Origin: Paenochrobactrum glaciei
Lineage (GTDB): Bacteria > Pseudomonadota > Alphaproteobacteria > Rhizobiales > Rhizobiaceae
Length of the DNA: 64,000 bases
Direction: 5' to 3'
NCBI RefSeq assembly: GCF_039522165.1
Contig: NZ_BAAADE010000008.1
Coordinates: 41,936 to 105,935 of the forward strand
The stretch's first letter is position 1. Each line of letters begins with the position of its first letter. A model generated the notes under the pieces. It was not told the origin of the DNA, searched no databases, and worked only from the letters and a program-made list of their open reading frames with translations. Both the position numbers and the translations under genes were made by a program. This document shows, piece by piece, positions 16,502 through 25,142 of the stretch.

Positions 16502-18088
16502 TTAGTTTTTGGTCACAAGGCGATAATAAACGAAATCAGCAATCGCGCCATTCACATAGCCGTTTACTTTTTTGTTCATCGGAACCTGATAGGCCGCCTG
16601 AAACATAACGACAATCGGTGACTCTGCCTGAACACGTTTTTGCAGTTCAGTATAAAGCTCTGTGCGCTTTTCTGCATCCGGTTCCGACAAAGCTTTATCG
16701 GTCATGTCGTTGATATCGTTAGGCACTGCCCATGCGTTGCGCCATGCCGTAGTGGCCTGATAATTCTCGTCGGAATTATCGCGGTTATAAGCAAAGGCTT
16801 TGGCATTAGAATGCGGATCCATGAAATCCGGCCCCCAATAAAGCAACACGCCATCATGGCTGCGCTCACGATATTTGGTGATGACCTGTGAACCCGTGCC
16901 CGGCAGAATGTCGAAATTGATGCCACCTTCAGCAAAACTTGCCTGCAAAGACTGCGCCATATCGGCAAAAGGTGCCGAATTGATCACATCAAGCTTCACC
17001 TTGATCGGGGTTTTAATACCGGCATCTTTCAGAATCTGCTTAGCTTTTTCAGGGTTGTAGCTATATGGCATTTCGTCATATGAGCCTGGGAAACCCTTAG
17101 GCCAAAAGGCCTGATGCGGCACCATCTGGCCTTTAAGGAAGGTGTTGGACATGCCTTCATAATCGACCAGATAACGCGCAGCCTCCCATACAGCTTTTGG
17201 CTGCAAGGCTTCTGATTTCTGGTTAAAGGCGAGGAAGTGAACAGCTGCCTGCGGGAAGCTTTCCACTTTTACATCATCGCTTTTAATACCGGCAATCTGG
17301 TCTGCCGTCATGTTGCGCGCCATATCCACATCGCCCGATGTCAGCAATAATTGCTGCGTCGCGGATTCTGCCACATGACGAATGACAATACCGCGCATGG
17401 CAGGTGCGCCTTTGAAATAATCCGGATTGGCATTAAGACGTACCAATTCACCCGGCTTATAGGCTGCGAGTGTGAAAGGGCCGGAACCGGCGCTGTTGGT
17501 GTTCAGCCAGCCATTACCCATATCGCCGTCTTTTTCGTTGGCCATCACTGTTTTTTCATCAACAATGGAAGCAGGACGGGCAGCCAGCACGTTCAACACA
17601 AAAGCAGACGAGAAATCACCGTCATATTTCAGCACAACCTGACCATTATCGACAGTGATCATCTGATCGACATTTTCAGGTGTCCAGCCCAGCTGAGTCA
17701 GGATGAAAGCCGGTGTGAGGTTCAGCTTGATAACGCGTGACAGCGAAAAGACGACGTCTTCCGCACGCACCGGATTGCCTGAATTGAACTTGGCATTTTC
17801 ACGCATGGTAAAGCGAATGGTTTTAGCAGCTTCATCTGCTGCCCATTCCGATGCCAGACCAGCTGCCAGAACGGTGGTGTCTTCTGCATCATATTGCACC
17901 AGACGGTCATAAAGATTGCTGACCAGTTCGCCTGACGAAAATTCGTAAGCCTGTGCCGGATCAAGTGCTACAATATCATTGATATTTTGCGCAACGACCA
18001 AAGAATGATCCGGTGTTGCTGCCCAGACAGGTTGCACAAATGGCAGGCTCAAGGCCGCGGCCATCAGGGCTGCTTTATAAAGCTTCAT
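16502..18088 (-). CDS. ABC transporter solute-binding protein, peptide type (SBP family 5)
   Basis: A 528-residue periplasmic protein with a signal peptide (MKLYKAALMAAALSLPF, cleavage after VWA). Family 5 features follow: DPAQAYEFSSGELVSNLYDRLV near the start, FTMRENAKFNSGNPVRAEDVVFSL, then the lobe-II pattern with YNPEKAKQILKDAG. It delivers di/oligopeptides or a similar solute to the permease pair encoded divergently at 19018-20996. ATG at 18088 has GGAGGAG 7 bases before. The downstream M24 peptidase supports a peptide substrate, possibly proline-rich. Confidence 0.9.
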   Translation of the reverse strand: MKLYKAALMAAALSLPFVQPVWAATPDHSLVVAQNINDIVALDPAQAYEFSSGELVSNLYDRLVQYDAEDTTVLAAGLASEWAADEAAKTIRFTMRENAKFNSGNPVRAEDVVFSLSRVIKLNLTPAFILTQLGWTPENVDQMITVDNGQVVLKYDGDFSSAFVLNVLAARPASIVDEKTVMANEKDGDMGNGWLNTNSAGSGPFTLAAYKPGELVRLNANPDYFKGAPAMRGIVIRHVAESATQQLLLTSGDVDMARNMTADQIAGIKSDDVKVESFPQAAVHFLAFNQKSEALQPKAVWEAARYLVDYEGMSNTFLKGQMVPHQAFWPKGFPGSYDEMPYSYNPEKAKQILKDAGIKTPIKVKLDVINSAPFADMAQSLQASFAEGGINFDILPGTGSQVITKYRERSHDGVLLYWGPDFMDPHSNAKAFAYNRDNSDENYQATTAWRNAWAVPNDINDMTDKALSEPDAEKRTELYTELQKRVQAESPIVVMFQAAYQVPMNKKVNGYVNGAIADFVYYRLVTKN

Positions 18089-18150
18089 AAGAAATCTCCT
18101 CCACTTCGGTTTTTGAGTGCCATTGCTGGCATGTTACATGTTGATCATTT

Positions 18151-18780
18151 TCATAGAGTGATAATCGGTGTCTCCGGCACCACCACATTGCTCAGGCTGG
18201 AATTGTTGAAAACGGCCAGAGAGCCAACCCATAAAAGGCGCGCTGGCTTGTCGGTACGGTTTGCCCATGAATGCGGAGTAGTGCCGCGATAATGCAGGCT
18301 GTCGCCCTCAACCATGGTAAATTCCTGCCCGTCGAGACACAGAATGATTGAGCCTTCCAATATGTAAATCAGTTCATCGCCTTCATGGCTGACAGCCTCG
18401 GCCTCATAACCGGCCGGTGCATTCAAAATGAATGACGAAAGCTGATTGCCCGGCAATTGCGCGCCCAGTTTCTCATAAAGCAAAGGCGAACCGGCAATGG
18501 AAAAACGCGGGCGGGTGGCCGCTTGGGTAAAGCCCTCCTCCAATGTCGGTTCCGAGATAAAATAATCGAGGCTCACATCCAGTGCGCGGGCAATGCCGGC
18601 AAGCGCTGCCAGTGTTGGCGTTGCGAAATCGCGCTCCACCTGACTGAGATAGCCAACAGACAAATTGGCGCCGTCACCAAGCTGCTGCAAGGTCATGCCC
18701 AGCTGCTTGCGACGCATACGGATCAGGTGTCCGATCTGCGTTTCCAGTTCTGATGCGGGGCGCCCAAGTTTTTTACTCAA
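18151..18780 (-). CDS. XRE-family regulator with C-terminal cupin domain
   Basis: A 209-residue regulator. Residues about 13-67 form an XRE helix-turn-helix (IGHLIRMRRKQLGMTLQQL, then NLSVGYLSQVERDFATPTLAAL). Residues about 125-195 form a cupin_2 sensor (SHEGDELIYILEGSI, then GDSLHYRGTTPHSWAN with metal-site-like histidines). Such proteins commonly control neighbouring transport or catabolic genes in response to a small ligand. The start is TTG at 18780, with GAGGG 6 bases before it; no in-frame ATG lies in a suitable place. It lies in the divergent region between binding protein and permeases and probably controls both units. Confidence 0.85.
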   Translation of the reverse strand: MSKKLGRPASELETQIGHLIRMRRKQLGMTLQQLGDGANLSVGYLSQVERDFATPTLAALAGIARALDVSLDYFISEPTLEEGFTQAATRPRFSIAGSPLLYEKLGAQLPGNQLSSFILNAPAGYEAEAVSHEGDELIYILEGSIILCLDGQEFTMVEGDSLHYRGTTPHSWANRTDKPARLLWVGSLAVFNNSSLSNVVVPETPIITL

Positions 18781-18981
18781 ATTTTTCCCTCATAAAAATT
18801 TTTTTGATTTAATCAGATTTTTCGTTATTATCCAAGTGAAATTTTGCACAAAGCTTCAGACAGAGTGAGGCGCGAAAGGGTTGGGTTTCATCAGAAAACA
18901 CCCGAATTTGCGCCGAAAAGCTGAATATTTAGGCAGGATTAAACGGCATGCCTGTGGGAGGCTCAATGTACTTTTTTTTAA

Positions 18982-18995
18982 AGCCGCATGCGGCT
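18982..18995. promoter_or_regulatory. Perfect 14-base palindrome in front of the permease operon
   Basis: AGCCGCATGCGGCT is its own reverse complement and lies 23-36 bases upstream of the first permease start. It could be an operator for the XRE-cupin regulator, or a hairpin in the leader. A second short palindrome, GGCATGCC, is at about 18944-18951. Confidence 0.35.
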
Positions 18996-19017
18996 GATTC
19001 TGGCGGGAGGTTCATCA

Positions 19018-20094
19018 ATGGCTGTTGATCCGTCCACCTCGACAAGCTTGAATTCTCTGGAAAAAGCCACAGGCAGGCTTGGCCAGACTTTCAAAGATAT
19101 GAGCTATTTTTTAATCGTCATCCTCGGCACTTTTATCGGGCTTTTGGCGATCACCTTCTTCATCGGTCGCATTGTGCCGATTGATCCGGTGCTGGCAGTT
19201 GTCGGCGATCGTGCCAGCAAGGAAGTGTATGAAGCAGCGCGTCAGGCCATGGGGCTTGATCGTCCGCTCATTATGCAATTCTTCTCTTATGTCGGCGATG
19301 TGTTCAGCGGCAATCTCGGTAATTCTATTTCCACCGGACGCTCCGTTGCACAAGATTTGGCGCGTGTTTTTCCCGCTACTTTGGAAATGGCAACGATCGG
19401 CATCATCATTGGTGTAGTTTTTGGTGTGCCTATGGGCGTTTACGCCGCCACCCATCAAAGCGGCTGGCTGGATCAGCTGATCCGCGTTTTTGGTCTGCTC
19501 GGCTATGCCGTTCCGGCCTTTTGGCTTGGCCTTGTTGGTTTAGCCTTTTTCTATGCCAATCTTGGCTGGGTTGCAGGCCCTGGTCGTCTGGATGTTTTCT
19601 ATGACGGCATGATTGATCATGTTACCGGCCTCTATCTGATTGATGCCATCATTGCACGCGATTGGGAAATTTTTGCCAATGCTTTTGCGCATCTGATTTT
19701 GCCGTCTTTCATTCTTGGCTTCTTCAGCCTTGCCTATATTTCACGCATGACGCGCTCTTTCATGCTGGAGCAGCTGGGGCAAGAATTTGTCACCACTGCA
19801 CGCGTGAAAGGTGTGGCGGAATGGCGGGTGATCTGGCGCCATGCATTTTACCCGATCCGCATTCAGCTCGTCACCGTTATCGGCCTTTCCTATGCAGCGC
19901 TACTTGAAGGCTCAGTGATGATCGAAACCGTGTTCTCATGGCCGGGCATTGGTAATTACCTCACCACAGCTTTGTTTAACGCCGATATGAATGCCGTTTT
20001 GGGCGCAACATTGGTGATCGGTACGGTCTTCATTCTGATCAACAAATTGTCTGATCTTCTCTATCAGTTTCTGGATCCGAGGGCGCGCCGATGA
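19018..20094 (+). CDS. Peptide ABC transporter permease, DppB type
   Basis: A 358-residue inner-membrane permease. It has about six transmembrane helices, the DppB N-terminal TM followed by a periplasmic loop with ASKEVYEAARQAMGLDRPLIMQFFSY (family hallmark), and the cytoplasmic EAA loop at EFVTTARVKGVAEWRVIWRHAF. It pairs with the DppC-type permease that follows. ATG at 19018 has GGGAGG 6-7 bases upstream; an ATG-less extension to 18988 is unlikely. The N-terminal 35 residues are longer and more polar than usual. It overlaps the next gene by ATGA. Confidence 0.9.
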   Translation: MAVDPSTSTSLNSLEKATGRLGQTFKDMSYFLIVILGTFIGLLAITFFIGRIVPIDPVLAVVGDRASKEVYEAARQAMGLDRPLIMQFFSYVGDVFSGNLGNSISTGRSVAQDLARVFPATLEMATIGIIIGVVFGVPMGVYAATHQSGWLDQLIRVFGLLGYAVPAFWLGLVGLAFFYANLGWVAGPGRLDVFYDGMIDHVTGLYLIDAIIARDWEIFANAFAHLILPSFILGFFSLAYISRMTRSFMLEQLGQEFVTTARVKGVAEWRVIWRHAFYPIRIQLVTVIGLSYAALLEGSVMIETVFSWPGIGNYLTTALFNADMNAVLGATLVIGTVFILINKLSDLLYQFLDPRARR

Positions 20095-20996
20095 GCACAT
20101 TGCGAAACTGGCTTTTAGACGACTCTCCGGCCTCGCGTTTTCAGGCGCGGATGGGACGTTTCTGGCAGGTCTTTACCGCCCTGCTGCGTAATCCGCTGAC
20201 CGTGATCGGTCTGATCATCATTCTCGCATTGCTGCTGATTGCGGCCTTTGCACCGATGATTGCACCCTATTCACCCACCAGCCAAAATCTTTCCGCCCGC
20301 CTGATGGCACCAAGCAGTGCGCATTGGATGGGCACCGACGAGCTTGGCCGCGATATCTGGTCACGCGTGGTTTATGGTGCGCGTATCACCTTGCTGATTG
20401 TCACCATGGTTGGGGTGATTGCCGCCCCTCTTGGCCTCATCATCGGCGCCGTTGCCGGCTATTTCGGCGGCTGGGTTGACCGTGCGATGATGGCAATCAC
20501 CGATATTTTCCTCTCAATGCCAAAGCTGATCATGGCGCTTGCCTTTGTGGCCGCTCTCGGGCCCGGCATTGAAAATGCTATTATTGCTATCGCGCTCACC
20601 GCATGGCCGGTTTATGCCCGTATTGCACGCGCTGAAACCATCACCTTCAGGGACGCGGAATTTATCGCAGCCGTGCGCATTCAAGGTGCCGGTCACACCC
20701 GCATTATTCTGCGCCATGTACTGCCGCTTTGCGCTTCCTCCACTATTGTCCGCGTTACCCTTGATATGGCAGGCATCATTCTGACCGCCGCCGGTCTTGG
20801 CTTTCTCGGCCTTGGGGCGCAGCCGCCATTGCCGGAATGGGGTGCTATGATTGCCAGTGGTCGTAATTTTATTCTCGACCAATGGTGGGTGGCAACCATG
20901 CCGGGCTTTGCGATTATCCTCGTCAGCCTTGGTTTTTGTTTGCTTGGCGATGGCCTGCGCGATGTGCTTGATCCAAAACAGGGAGGCAAGCAATGA
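20091..20996 (+). CDS. Peptide ABC transporter permease, DppC type
   Basis: A 301-residue permease. It shows the OppC/DppC N-terminal domain (LLRNPLTVIGLIIILALLLI), the PYSPTSQNLSARLMAPSSAHWMGTDELGRDI segment that is diagnostic for this family, and the EAA loop EFIAAVRIQGAGHTRIILRHVLP. It forms the heterodimeric channel with the DppB-type protein. Its ATG overlaps the stop of the upstream gene, and its stop overlaps the start of the ATPase gene, so the four transport genes form a translationally coupled chain. Confidence 0.92.
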   Translation: MSTLRNWLLDDSPASRFQARMGRFWQVFTALLRNPLTVIGLIIILALLLIAAFAPMIAPYSPTSQNLSARLMAPSSAHWMGTDELGRDIWSRVVYGARITLLIVTMVGVIAAPLGLIIGAVAGYFGGWVDRAMMAITDIFLSMPKLIMALAFVAALGPGIENAIIAIALTAWPVYARIARAETITFRDAEFIAAVRIQGAGHTRIILRHVLPLCASSTIVRVTLDMAGIILTAAGLGFLGLGAQPPLPEWGAMIASGRNFILDQWWVATMPGFAIILVSLGFCLLGDGLRDVLDPKQGGKQ

Positions 20997-21853
20997 GTGC
21001 TGCTGACACAAGCCAAGCTCTATTGGAAATCAAAAACCTCACTGTCACTTTTCCAACCAATCGCGGGCCGGTTAATGTCGTCAAAGGTATTTCTTTTCAG
21101 CTAGGACGCGAAAAACTCGGCATTGTGGGTGAGAGTGGCTCCGGCAAATCCATGACCGGCCGCGCCATTCTCAAACTCATCCGCAAGCCCGGCAAAATCA
21201 CCGCCGACAAAATGAATTTTGATGGCATTGATTTGTTAAGCACCTCCGAGCGGCAAATGCGTGCCTTACGCGGCAGCCGTATTTCCATGGTGATGCAGGA
21301 TCCGAAATTTTCGCTCAATCCTGTGATGACCATTGGTGATCAGATTGCCGAAGCCTTGCAGACGCACGAAAAAATCTCGCGCAAAGAGTTAAATTCCCGC
21401 GTTATTGCCATGCTGGAAGCGGTGCGCATCAACAATCCGGCGCATGTTGCCAAGCTTTATCCGCATGAAGTGTCTGGTGGCATGGGGCAGCGCGTGATGA
21501 TTGCCATGATGCTGATCCCGAAGCCCGATTTGCTGATTGCCGATGAACCGACATCGGCATTAGATGTCTCCGTTCAGGCGCAGGTGCTTGATATTATGGA
21601 TGCGCTTGTTTCAGACAATGGCATGGGACTTTTGCTGATCAGTCATGATCTCAATCTGGTAGCGCGCTATTGTGACCGGATCATCGTGATGAATAGCGGT
21701 GAAATTGTTGAGGAATGTCTGGCCAAAGACCTGCATCAGGCCAAACATCCTTATACACAGGGTCTCCTTGCCGCCATGCCGAAAATTGATGAGGATCGCG
21801 ACGAGCTGCCCGTGCTTGACCGCAGCCTCTGGAGTGCAGGAGCACGAACATGA
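20993..21853 (+). CDS. Peptide ABC transporter ATPase, DppD type
   Basis: A 286-residue nucleotide-binding subunit. Walker A GESGSGKS lies near residue 44, the Q-loop at MVMQDPKFSLNPVMTI, the ABC signature in VSGGMGQR, Walker B in LLIADEPTSALD, and the switch His in LLISHDL. The C-terminal extension with HPYTQGLLAAMP is the oligopeptide-ATPase tail. A small variation is that the signature reads SGGMGQR rather than SGGMRQR. Confidence 0.92.
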   Translation: MSAADTSQALLEIKNLTVTFPTNRGPVNVVKGISFQLGREKLGIVGESGSGKSMTGRAILKLIRKPGKITADKMNFDGIDLLSTSERQMRALRGSRISMVMQDPKFSLNPVMTIGDQIAEALQTHEKISRKELNSRVIAMLEAVRINNPAHVAKLYPHEVSGGMGQRVMIAMMLIPKPDLLIADEPTSALDVSVQAQVLDIMDALVSDNGMGLLLISHDLNLVARYCDRIIVMNSGEIVEECLAKDLHQAKHPYTQGLLAAMPKIDEDRDELPVLDRSLWSAGART

Positions 21854-22593
21854 GTGGCACTGCAATTGAACTAAAAGACCTTTGCATTTCCTATGGCAGA
21901 ACGCAGGTTGTGCATGATGTGAATGTGTCGGTTGCCCAAGGCGAAAGCTTTGCCCTTGTGGGTGAAAGCGGCTCAGGTAAATCGACCATTCTGAAAGCAA
22001 TCATGGGACTAGCACCTGATTGGAGCGGTGAAATTTCCATTCTCGGAAAATCGCGTCTGCATGGCGCCGACAAACAGGCGGCATTGCAATGCCAGATGGT
22101 GTTTCAGGACCCTTATGCGTCGCTGCATCCGCGCAAAACCATTGATGATTGTCTGGCCGAAGGCATGTCCATTCATGGTTTGAGCGGGCGCGACCAGAAG
22201 GTAAAAGATATGCTCAATGCGGTGGGGCTCGATCAGCGCTTCCGCTTTCGCTATCCGCACCAATTATCCGGCGGTCAGCGTCAGCGCGTAGCGATTGCCC
22301 GCGCCCTGATGCTTGAGCCTAAAGTGCTGCTGCTGGATGAACCGACCTCAGCTTTAGACGTGTCGGTACAGGCGGAAATTCTGAACCTTTTGAAACGCTT
22401 ACGCAAAGAGCGGAACCTCACTTATTTGATGGTCACCCACAATTTGCCGGTTGTTTCATTTTTATGTGACCGGATGGCAGTTATGCGCCACGGTCGCGTG
22501 CTCGAAATTGCCGATGTCGCTCAACTGAAACAAGGCCGTTTCAGCAGCGATTACGCGCAGGAATTATATGTCGCCAGCGGCGGCAACCAATAG
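21850..22593 (+). CDS. Peptide ABC transporter ATPase, DppF type
   Basis: A 247-residue second ATPase. It carries Walker A GESGSGKST, Q-loop MVFQDPYASLHPRKTI, signature LSGGQRQR, Walker B LLLDEPTSALD and switch VTHNL. It is shorter than classic DppF (about 330) because the C-terminal peptide-transporter tail is reduced; the protein ends soon after SSDYAQELY. It overlaps the preceding ATPase by ATGA and precedes the GAF gene by 13 bases. Confidence 0.9.
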   Translation: MSGTAIELKDLCISYGRTQVVHDVNVSVAQGESFALVGESGSGKSTILKAIMGLAPDWSGEISILGKSRLHGADKQAALQCQMVFQDPYASLHPRKTIDDCLAEGMSIHGLSGRDQKVKDMLNAVGLDQRFRFRYPHQLSGGQRQRVAIARALMLEPKVLLLDEPTSALDVSVQAEILNLLKRLRKERNLTYLMVTHNLPVVSFLCDRMAVMRHGRVLEIADVAQLKQGRFSSDYAQELYVASGGNQ

Positions 22594-22606
22594 GGAAGAG
22601 AAAGAT

Positions 22607-23116
22607 ATGACCCGTTTTCAAGCAGAAATGATCGCCTTTGACAAAGCACTGGCTAAAGCAACCAAGCCTGAAGAGCCATTTGAAGCACTTTGGCGTTTGA
22701 CCGATGCTGTCATTGGCGCAAAGCTGTTTACGCTAATGGAAGCCAATATGAAGATCGAGCGTTCGGGGCGTATTTTCACATCGCATCCGGAAGAATATCC
22801 GGTCTCCGGCAGCAAGCCGATTACCTATAATTCATGGTTCGATGTAGTGCATAAACAACGCCGCACCTTTGTCGCTAATAATCTTGCTGATATTGATAAA
22901 GTTTTTCCTGATGCGGAGCTAATCGGCCAGCTTGGCTGTGCGTCGGTCATCAATCTACCGATTATTTTGAATGATACACTTGTTGGCACTGTCAACATTC
23001 TGAATGGTGAAAATCACCACACCGAAGAACGTGTTGAATTAGCGAATACTGTGCTTTCCATGCCTGCAAAAGCTGCATGGCTTACCAGCCGCTACATCAA
23101 AAGCCAGCAGGAATAA
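22607..23116 (+). CDS. GAF-domain protein ending the peptide-transport operon
   Basis: A 169-residue single-domain GAF-like protein. The pattern AKLFTLMEANMKIERSGRIFTSHPEEYPVSGSKP, then CASVINLPIILNDTLVGTVNILN is a GAF core with the usual LVGTVNIL strand. No kinase, cyclase or DNA-binding domain is attached. ATG at 22607 follows a GGAAGAGAAAG site; an upstream in-frame start would overlap the ATPase gene. It may sense a small ligand or be an enzyme-like GAF protein working on the imported compound. Function unknown. Confidence 0.75.
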   Translation: MTRFQAEMIAFDKALAKATKPEEPFEALWRLTDAVIGAKLFTLMEANMKIERSGRIFTSHPEEYPVSGSKPITYNSWFDVVHKQRRTFVANNLADIDKVFPDAELIGQLGCASVINLPIILNDTLVGTVNILNGENHHTEERVELANTVLSMPAKAAWLTSRYIKSQQE

Positions 23117-23135
23117 TTCTGTATTTAAGATAAAT

Positions 23136-23168
23136 ATGCCTCGGAAGGGATAACCCATTCCGAGGCAT
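23136..23168. terminator. Bidirectional hairpin between convergent genes
   Basis: ATGCCTCGGAA (23136-23146) and TTCCGAGGCAT (23158-23168) pair perfectly over 11 bp, with GGG/CCC pairing possible inside the loop. It lies between the GAF gene (+) and the NMT1-type binding-protein gene (-), where a shared terminator is expected. The flanking T runs are poor on both strands. Confidence 0.65.
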
Positions 23169-23218
23169 AAATTTAATAAACTCATCAACCATATAAACGA
23201 GCGTCGTGAGCCCGATTT

Positions 23219-24214
23219 TTATTCTTTCGGCATTTTGATCGATAGGTCGAGATATTCATTGCTGTAAGCTGTTTTAATATCAAACGGCTTTTCCAGATCG
23301 AAATATTTCTCAACCATTTCATAGTCCTGCTTCATACGCTCGTCATCAAAAGCGCCAAGCCCGACTTCCATAGTGGTTTTATCGCGCATCAATTCCTGAA
23401 TGCGGTTCCACTGATCTTCCTGATTGCTTTTATCCAAACCGGAAACCTGACTGAGCAATGCCTCAATGCAAGGATCTTTATCCTTCACGCAAGCTTCAAA
23501 GGCTTTTTGCGTAACCTGCATAAATTTACGCACAGTTTCAGAATTTTTATTCAGATAGTCCGCATTGACAATAATGGAGTTGCCATAAGGATTAATGCCA
23601 ATATCCCGCCATGCCAGAAAGCCCAGATCATCACCGAACTCGCGCACTTTCATGTCATGTTCGTTATAAAAATCACTGGTGATATCAATGGCACCGCTTT
23701 TAAGTGACGCGACTTTGGCCTGCGGAGAAATATTGACAAATTTCACCGCTGCAGGATCAATCTTTACTGCTTCTGCAAACATTGGCCACATCACGCGCGA
23801 TGCATCTGCGGGCGGATTGCCGATCGAATGACCCGGAAAATCTTCAGGCCCCTTGATGCCTTTGCTTTTCAGCCAATAAAAACCCTGCGGCGAATTGGTG
23901 TAAACCGTCATTAAAGCAACGCTGTCTGCGCCCTGCCCTTTAGCAAGCAACACGGTCGCCATATCAGCAATGCCAAATTGGGAAAAACCGGCACCGACCT
24001 TTTGTGCGGCTGCGCCTGATCCGCGGCCGCTTTCAATATTAACTGTCAGGCCTTCTTTTTCATACAAGCCCATCTGCTTGGCATAAAAATAAGGCATGTG
24101 ATCCGCTGTCGGAACCCAGTTTAAAACAATATTGATATTTTCAGCCGAAGCGACTGCGGGAAGCATCGCACATGAAGCTAAAAAACCTGCAATAAGCTTA
24201 CTGAACGTATTCAT
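23219..24214 (-). CDS. NMT1/THI5-type ABC solute-binding protein
   Basis: A 331-residue periplasmic binding protein with a signal peptide (cleavage after ASAEN-type junction near residue 24). NINIVLNWVPTADHMPYFYAKQMGLYEKEGL and a GSGAAAQKVGAGFSQFGIAD segment mark the NMT1/THI5-like family, which binds pyrimidine precursors, sulfonates, nitrate or similar small solutes. ATG at 24214 has GGGAGG 7 bases upstream. The gene is divergent from the TetR gene and serves the permease (25143) and ATPase (28939) encoded on the other strand. Thiamine-precursor uptake is possible, but no thi gene lies nearby. Confidence 0.85.
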   Translation of the reverse strand: MNTFSKLIAGFLASCAMLPAVASAENINIVLNWVPTADHMPYFYAKQMGLYEKEGLTVNIESGRGSGAAAQKVGAGFSQFGIADMATVLLAKGQGADSVALMTVYTNSPQGFYWLKSKGIKGPEDFPGHSIGNPPADASRVMWPMFAEAVKIDPAAVKFVNISPQAKVASLKSGAIDITSDFYNEHDMKVREFGDDLGFLAWRDIGINPYGNSIIVNADYLNKNSETVRKFMQVTQKAFEACVKDKDPCIEALLSQVSGLDKSNQEDQWNRIQELMRDKTTMEVGLGAFDDERMKQDYEMVEKYFDLEKPFDIKTAYSNEYLDLSIKMPKE

Positions 24215-24367
24215 GGATATGCCTCCCAACATGGTCCGTTATATTTGTTCAAGAATTTGCTAAATTTAAAAACGCTTGTCAGAGATGAAGAGCCTTCTTG
24301 ACGAAGAGTGATATGCGGCGTTCATATCTGGTAAAATATTTGCACAGATGCTAGAAGAACGCAATAA

Positions 24368-24387
24368 CCAAACAACTGGTTGGTTGA
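24368..24387. promoter_or_regulatory. Candidate operator of the TetR regulator at 24404 (site 1)
   Basis: CCAAACAACTGGTTGGTTGA matches 18 of 20 positions of the palindrome at 25069-25088. It lies 17 bases before the TetR start and in the divergent region of the binding-protein gene, so it could give autoregulation and control of the binding protein. Confidence 0.65.
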
Positions 24388-24403
24388 TTAAAGGGATATA
24401 TTT

Positions 24404-25048
24404 TTGACAACGCCAAAAAAACAAGAAGCCGTACAGAAGCGTGATCCTGTTGCAACCTCGAAAGCATTGCTGCAGGCGGCCATGAGTGAATTTACCCAAT
24501 ATGGCTTTGAGGGAGGCCGTGTTGACCGTATTGCCCAAATGGCAGGCTGCAATAAACAGCTTGTTTATCATTACTTCGGCAGCAAAGCCGAGCTTTACAA
24601 ACTGACTTTGGAAGAAGTTTATCGCGAAATCCGCGAAAGCGAGATGCAGCTGCATCTGGAAGATCTCTCTCCTGAAGACGCCATGGCGCGCCTCGTCTCT
24701 TTTTCGTTTGATTATCTGGCCGAACATCCCGAATTCATCGCACTGTTGAATGATGAAAACCGCATGGATGCATGCCATCTCAAAACGTCCGACAATATTG
24801 CCGAAATGCATTCACCGCTCGTCAAAATGATTGATGAAACACTGGCCAGAGGCATCAAGGCCGGATTATTCAACAATAAATTCGAGCCGATTAATCTCTA
24901 TCTTTCGATTGCCGGTCTCTCCTTCTTTTACTTCTCCAATCACAAAACACTTTCAGTGATTTTCAAGCGTGATATGACAAGTAAAGACAGCATTGATGCC
25001 AGACGTCAGCATGTCATTGATCTGATATTGAGCGCTTTGCGGCCTTAA
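24404..25048 (+). CDS. TetR/AcrR family regulator of the NMT1-type transport cluster
   Basis: A 214-residue regulator. The TetR DNA-binding domain spans residues about 18-70 (ALLQAAMSEFTQYGFEGGRVDRIA, then CNKQLVYHYFGSKAELYKLTLEEVY). The C-terminal domain resembles the RutR/NicS-type TetR_C class (DEDPEFI-like LAEHPEFIALLNDEN). The start is TTG at 24404, preceded by AAAGGG; the next in-frame ATG would remove part of the DNA-binding domain. Two near-identical palindromes flank the gene, one just upstream and one just downstream in the promoter of the permease operon. The ligand is probably the transported compound or its catabolite. Confidence 0.87.
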   Translation: MTTPKKQEAVQKRDPVATSKALLQAAMSEFTQYGFEGGRVDRIAQMAGCNKQLVYHYFGSKAELYKLTLEEVYREIRESEMQLHLEDLSPEDAMARLVSFSFDYLAEHPEFIALLNDENRMDACHLKTSDNIAEMHSPLVKMIDETLARGIKAGLFNNKFEPINLYLSIAGLSFFYFSNHKTLSVIFKRDMTSKDSIDARRQHVIDLILSALRP

Positions 25049-25068
25049 AAATACACGTTAGAAAATAA

Positions 25069-25088
25069 TCAACCAACTGGTTGGTTGA
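25069..25088. promoter_or_regulatory. Candidate operator of the TetR regulator (site 2)
   Basis: TCAACCAACTGGTTGGTTGA is an inverted repeat with perfect 9-base arms and a TG centre. It overlaps the -35 hexamer of the promoter candidate for the permease operon, an arrangement suited to repression. Confidence 0.72.
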
Positions 25089-25113
25089 CATTCCTCTAAA
25101 AGCGCGGTTTACT
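25085..25113 (+). promoter_or_regulatory. Sigma-70-like promoter of the permease-epimerase-GNAT-aldolase-ATPase operon
   Basis: TTGACA (25085-25090) and TTTACT (25108-25113) are separated by 17 bases and lie 30 bases before the permease ATG. The -35 element is partly inside the palindromic operator. Confidence 0.55.
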
Positions 25114-25142
25114 TTAAATCGGGAACTCAGGGGGAGTAACAA

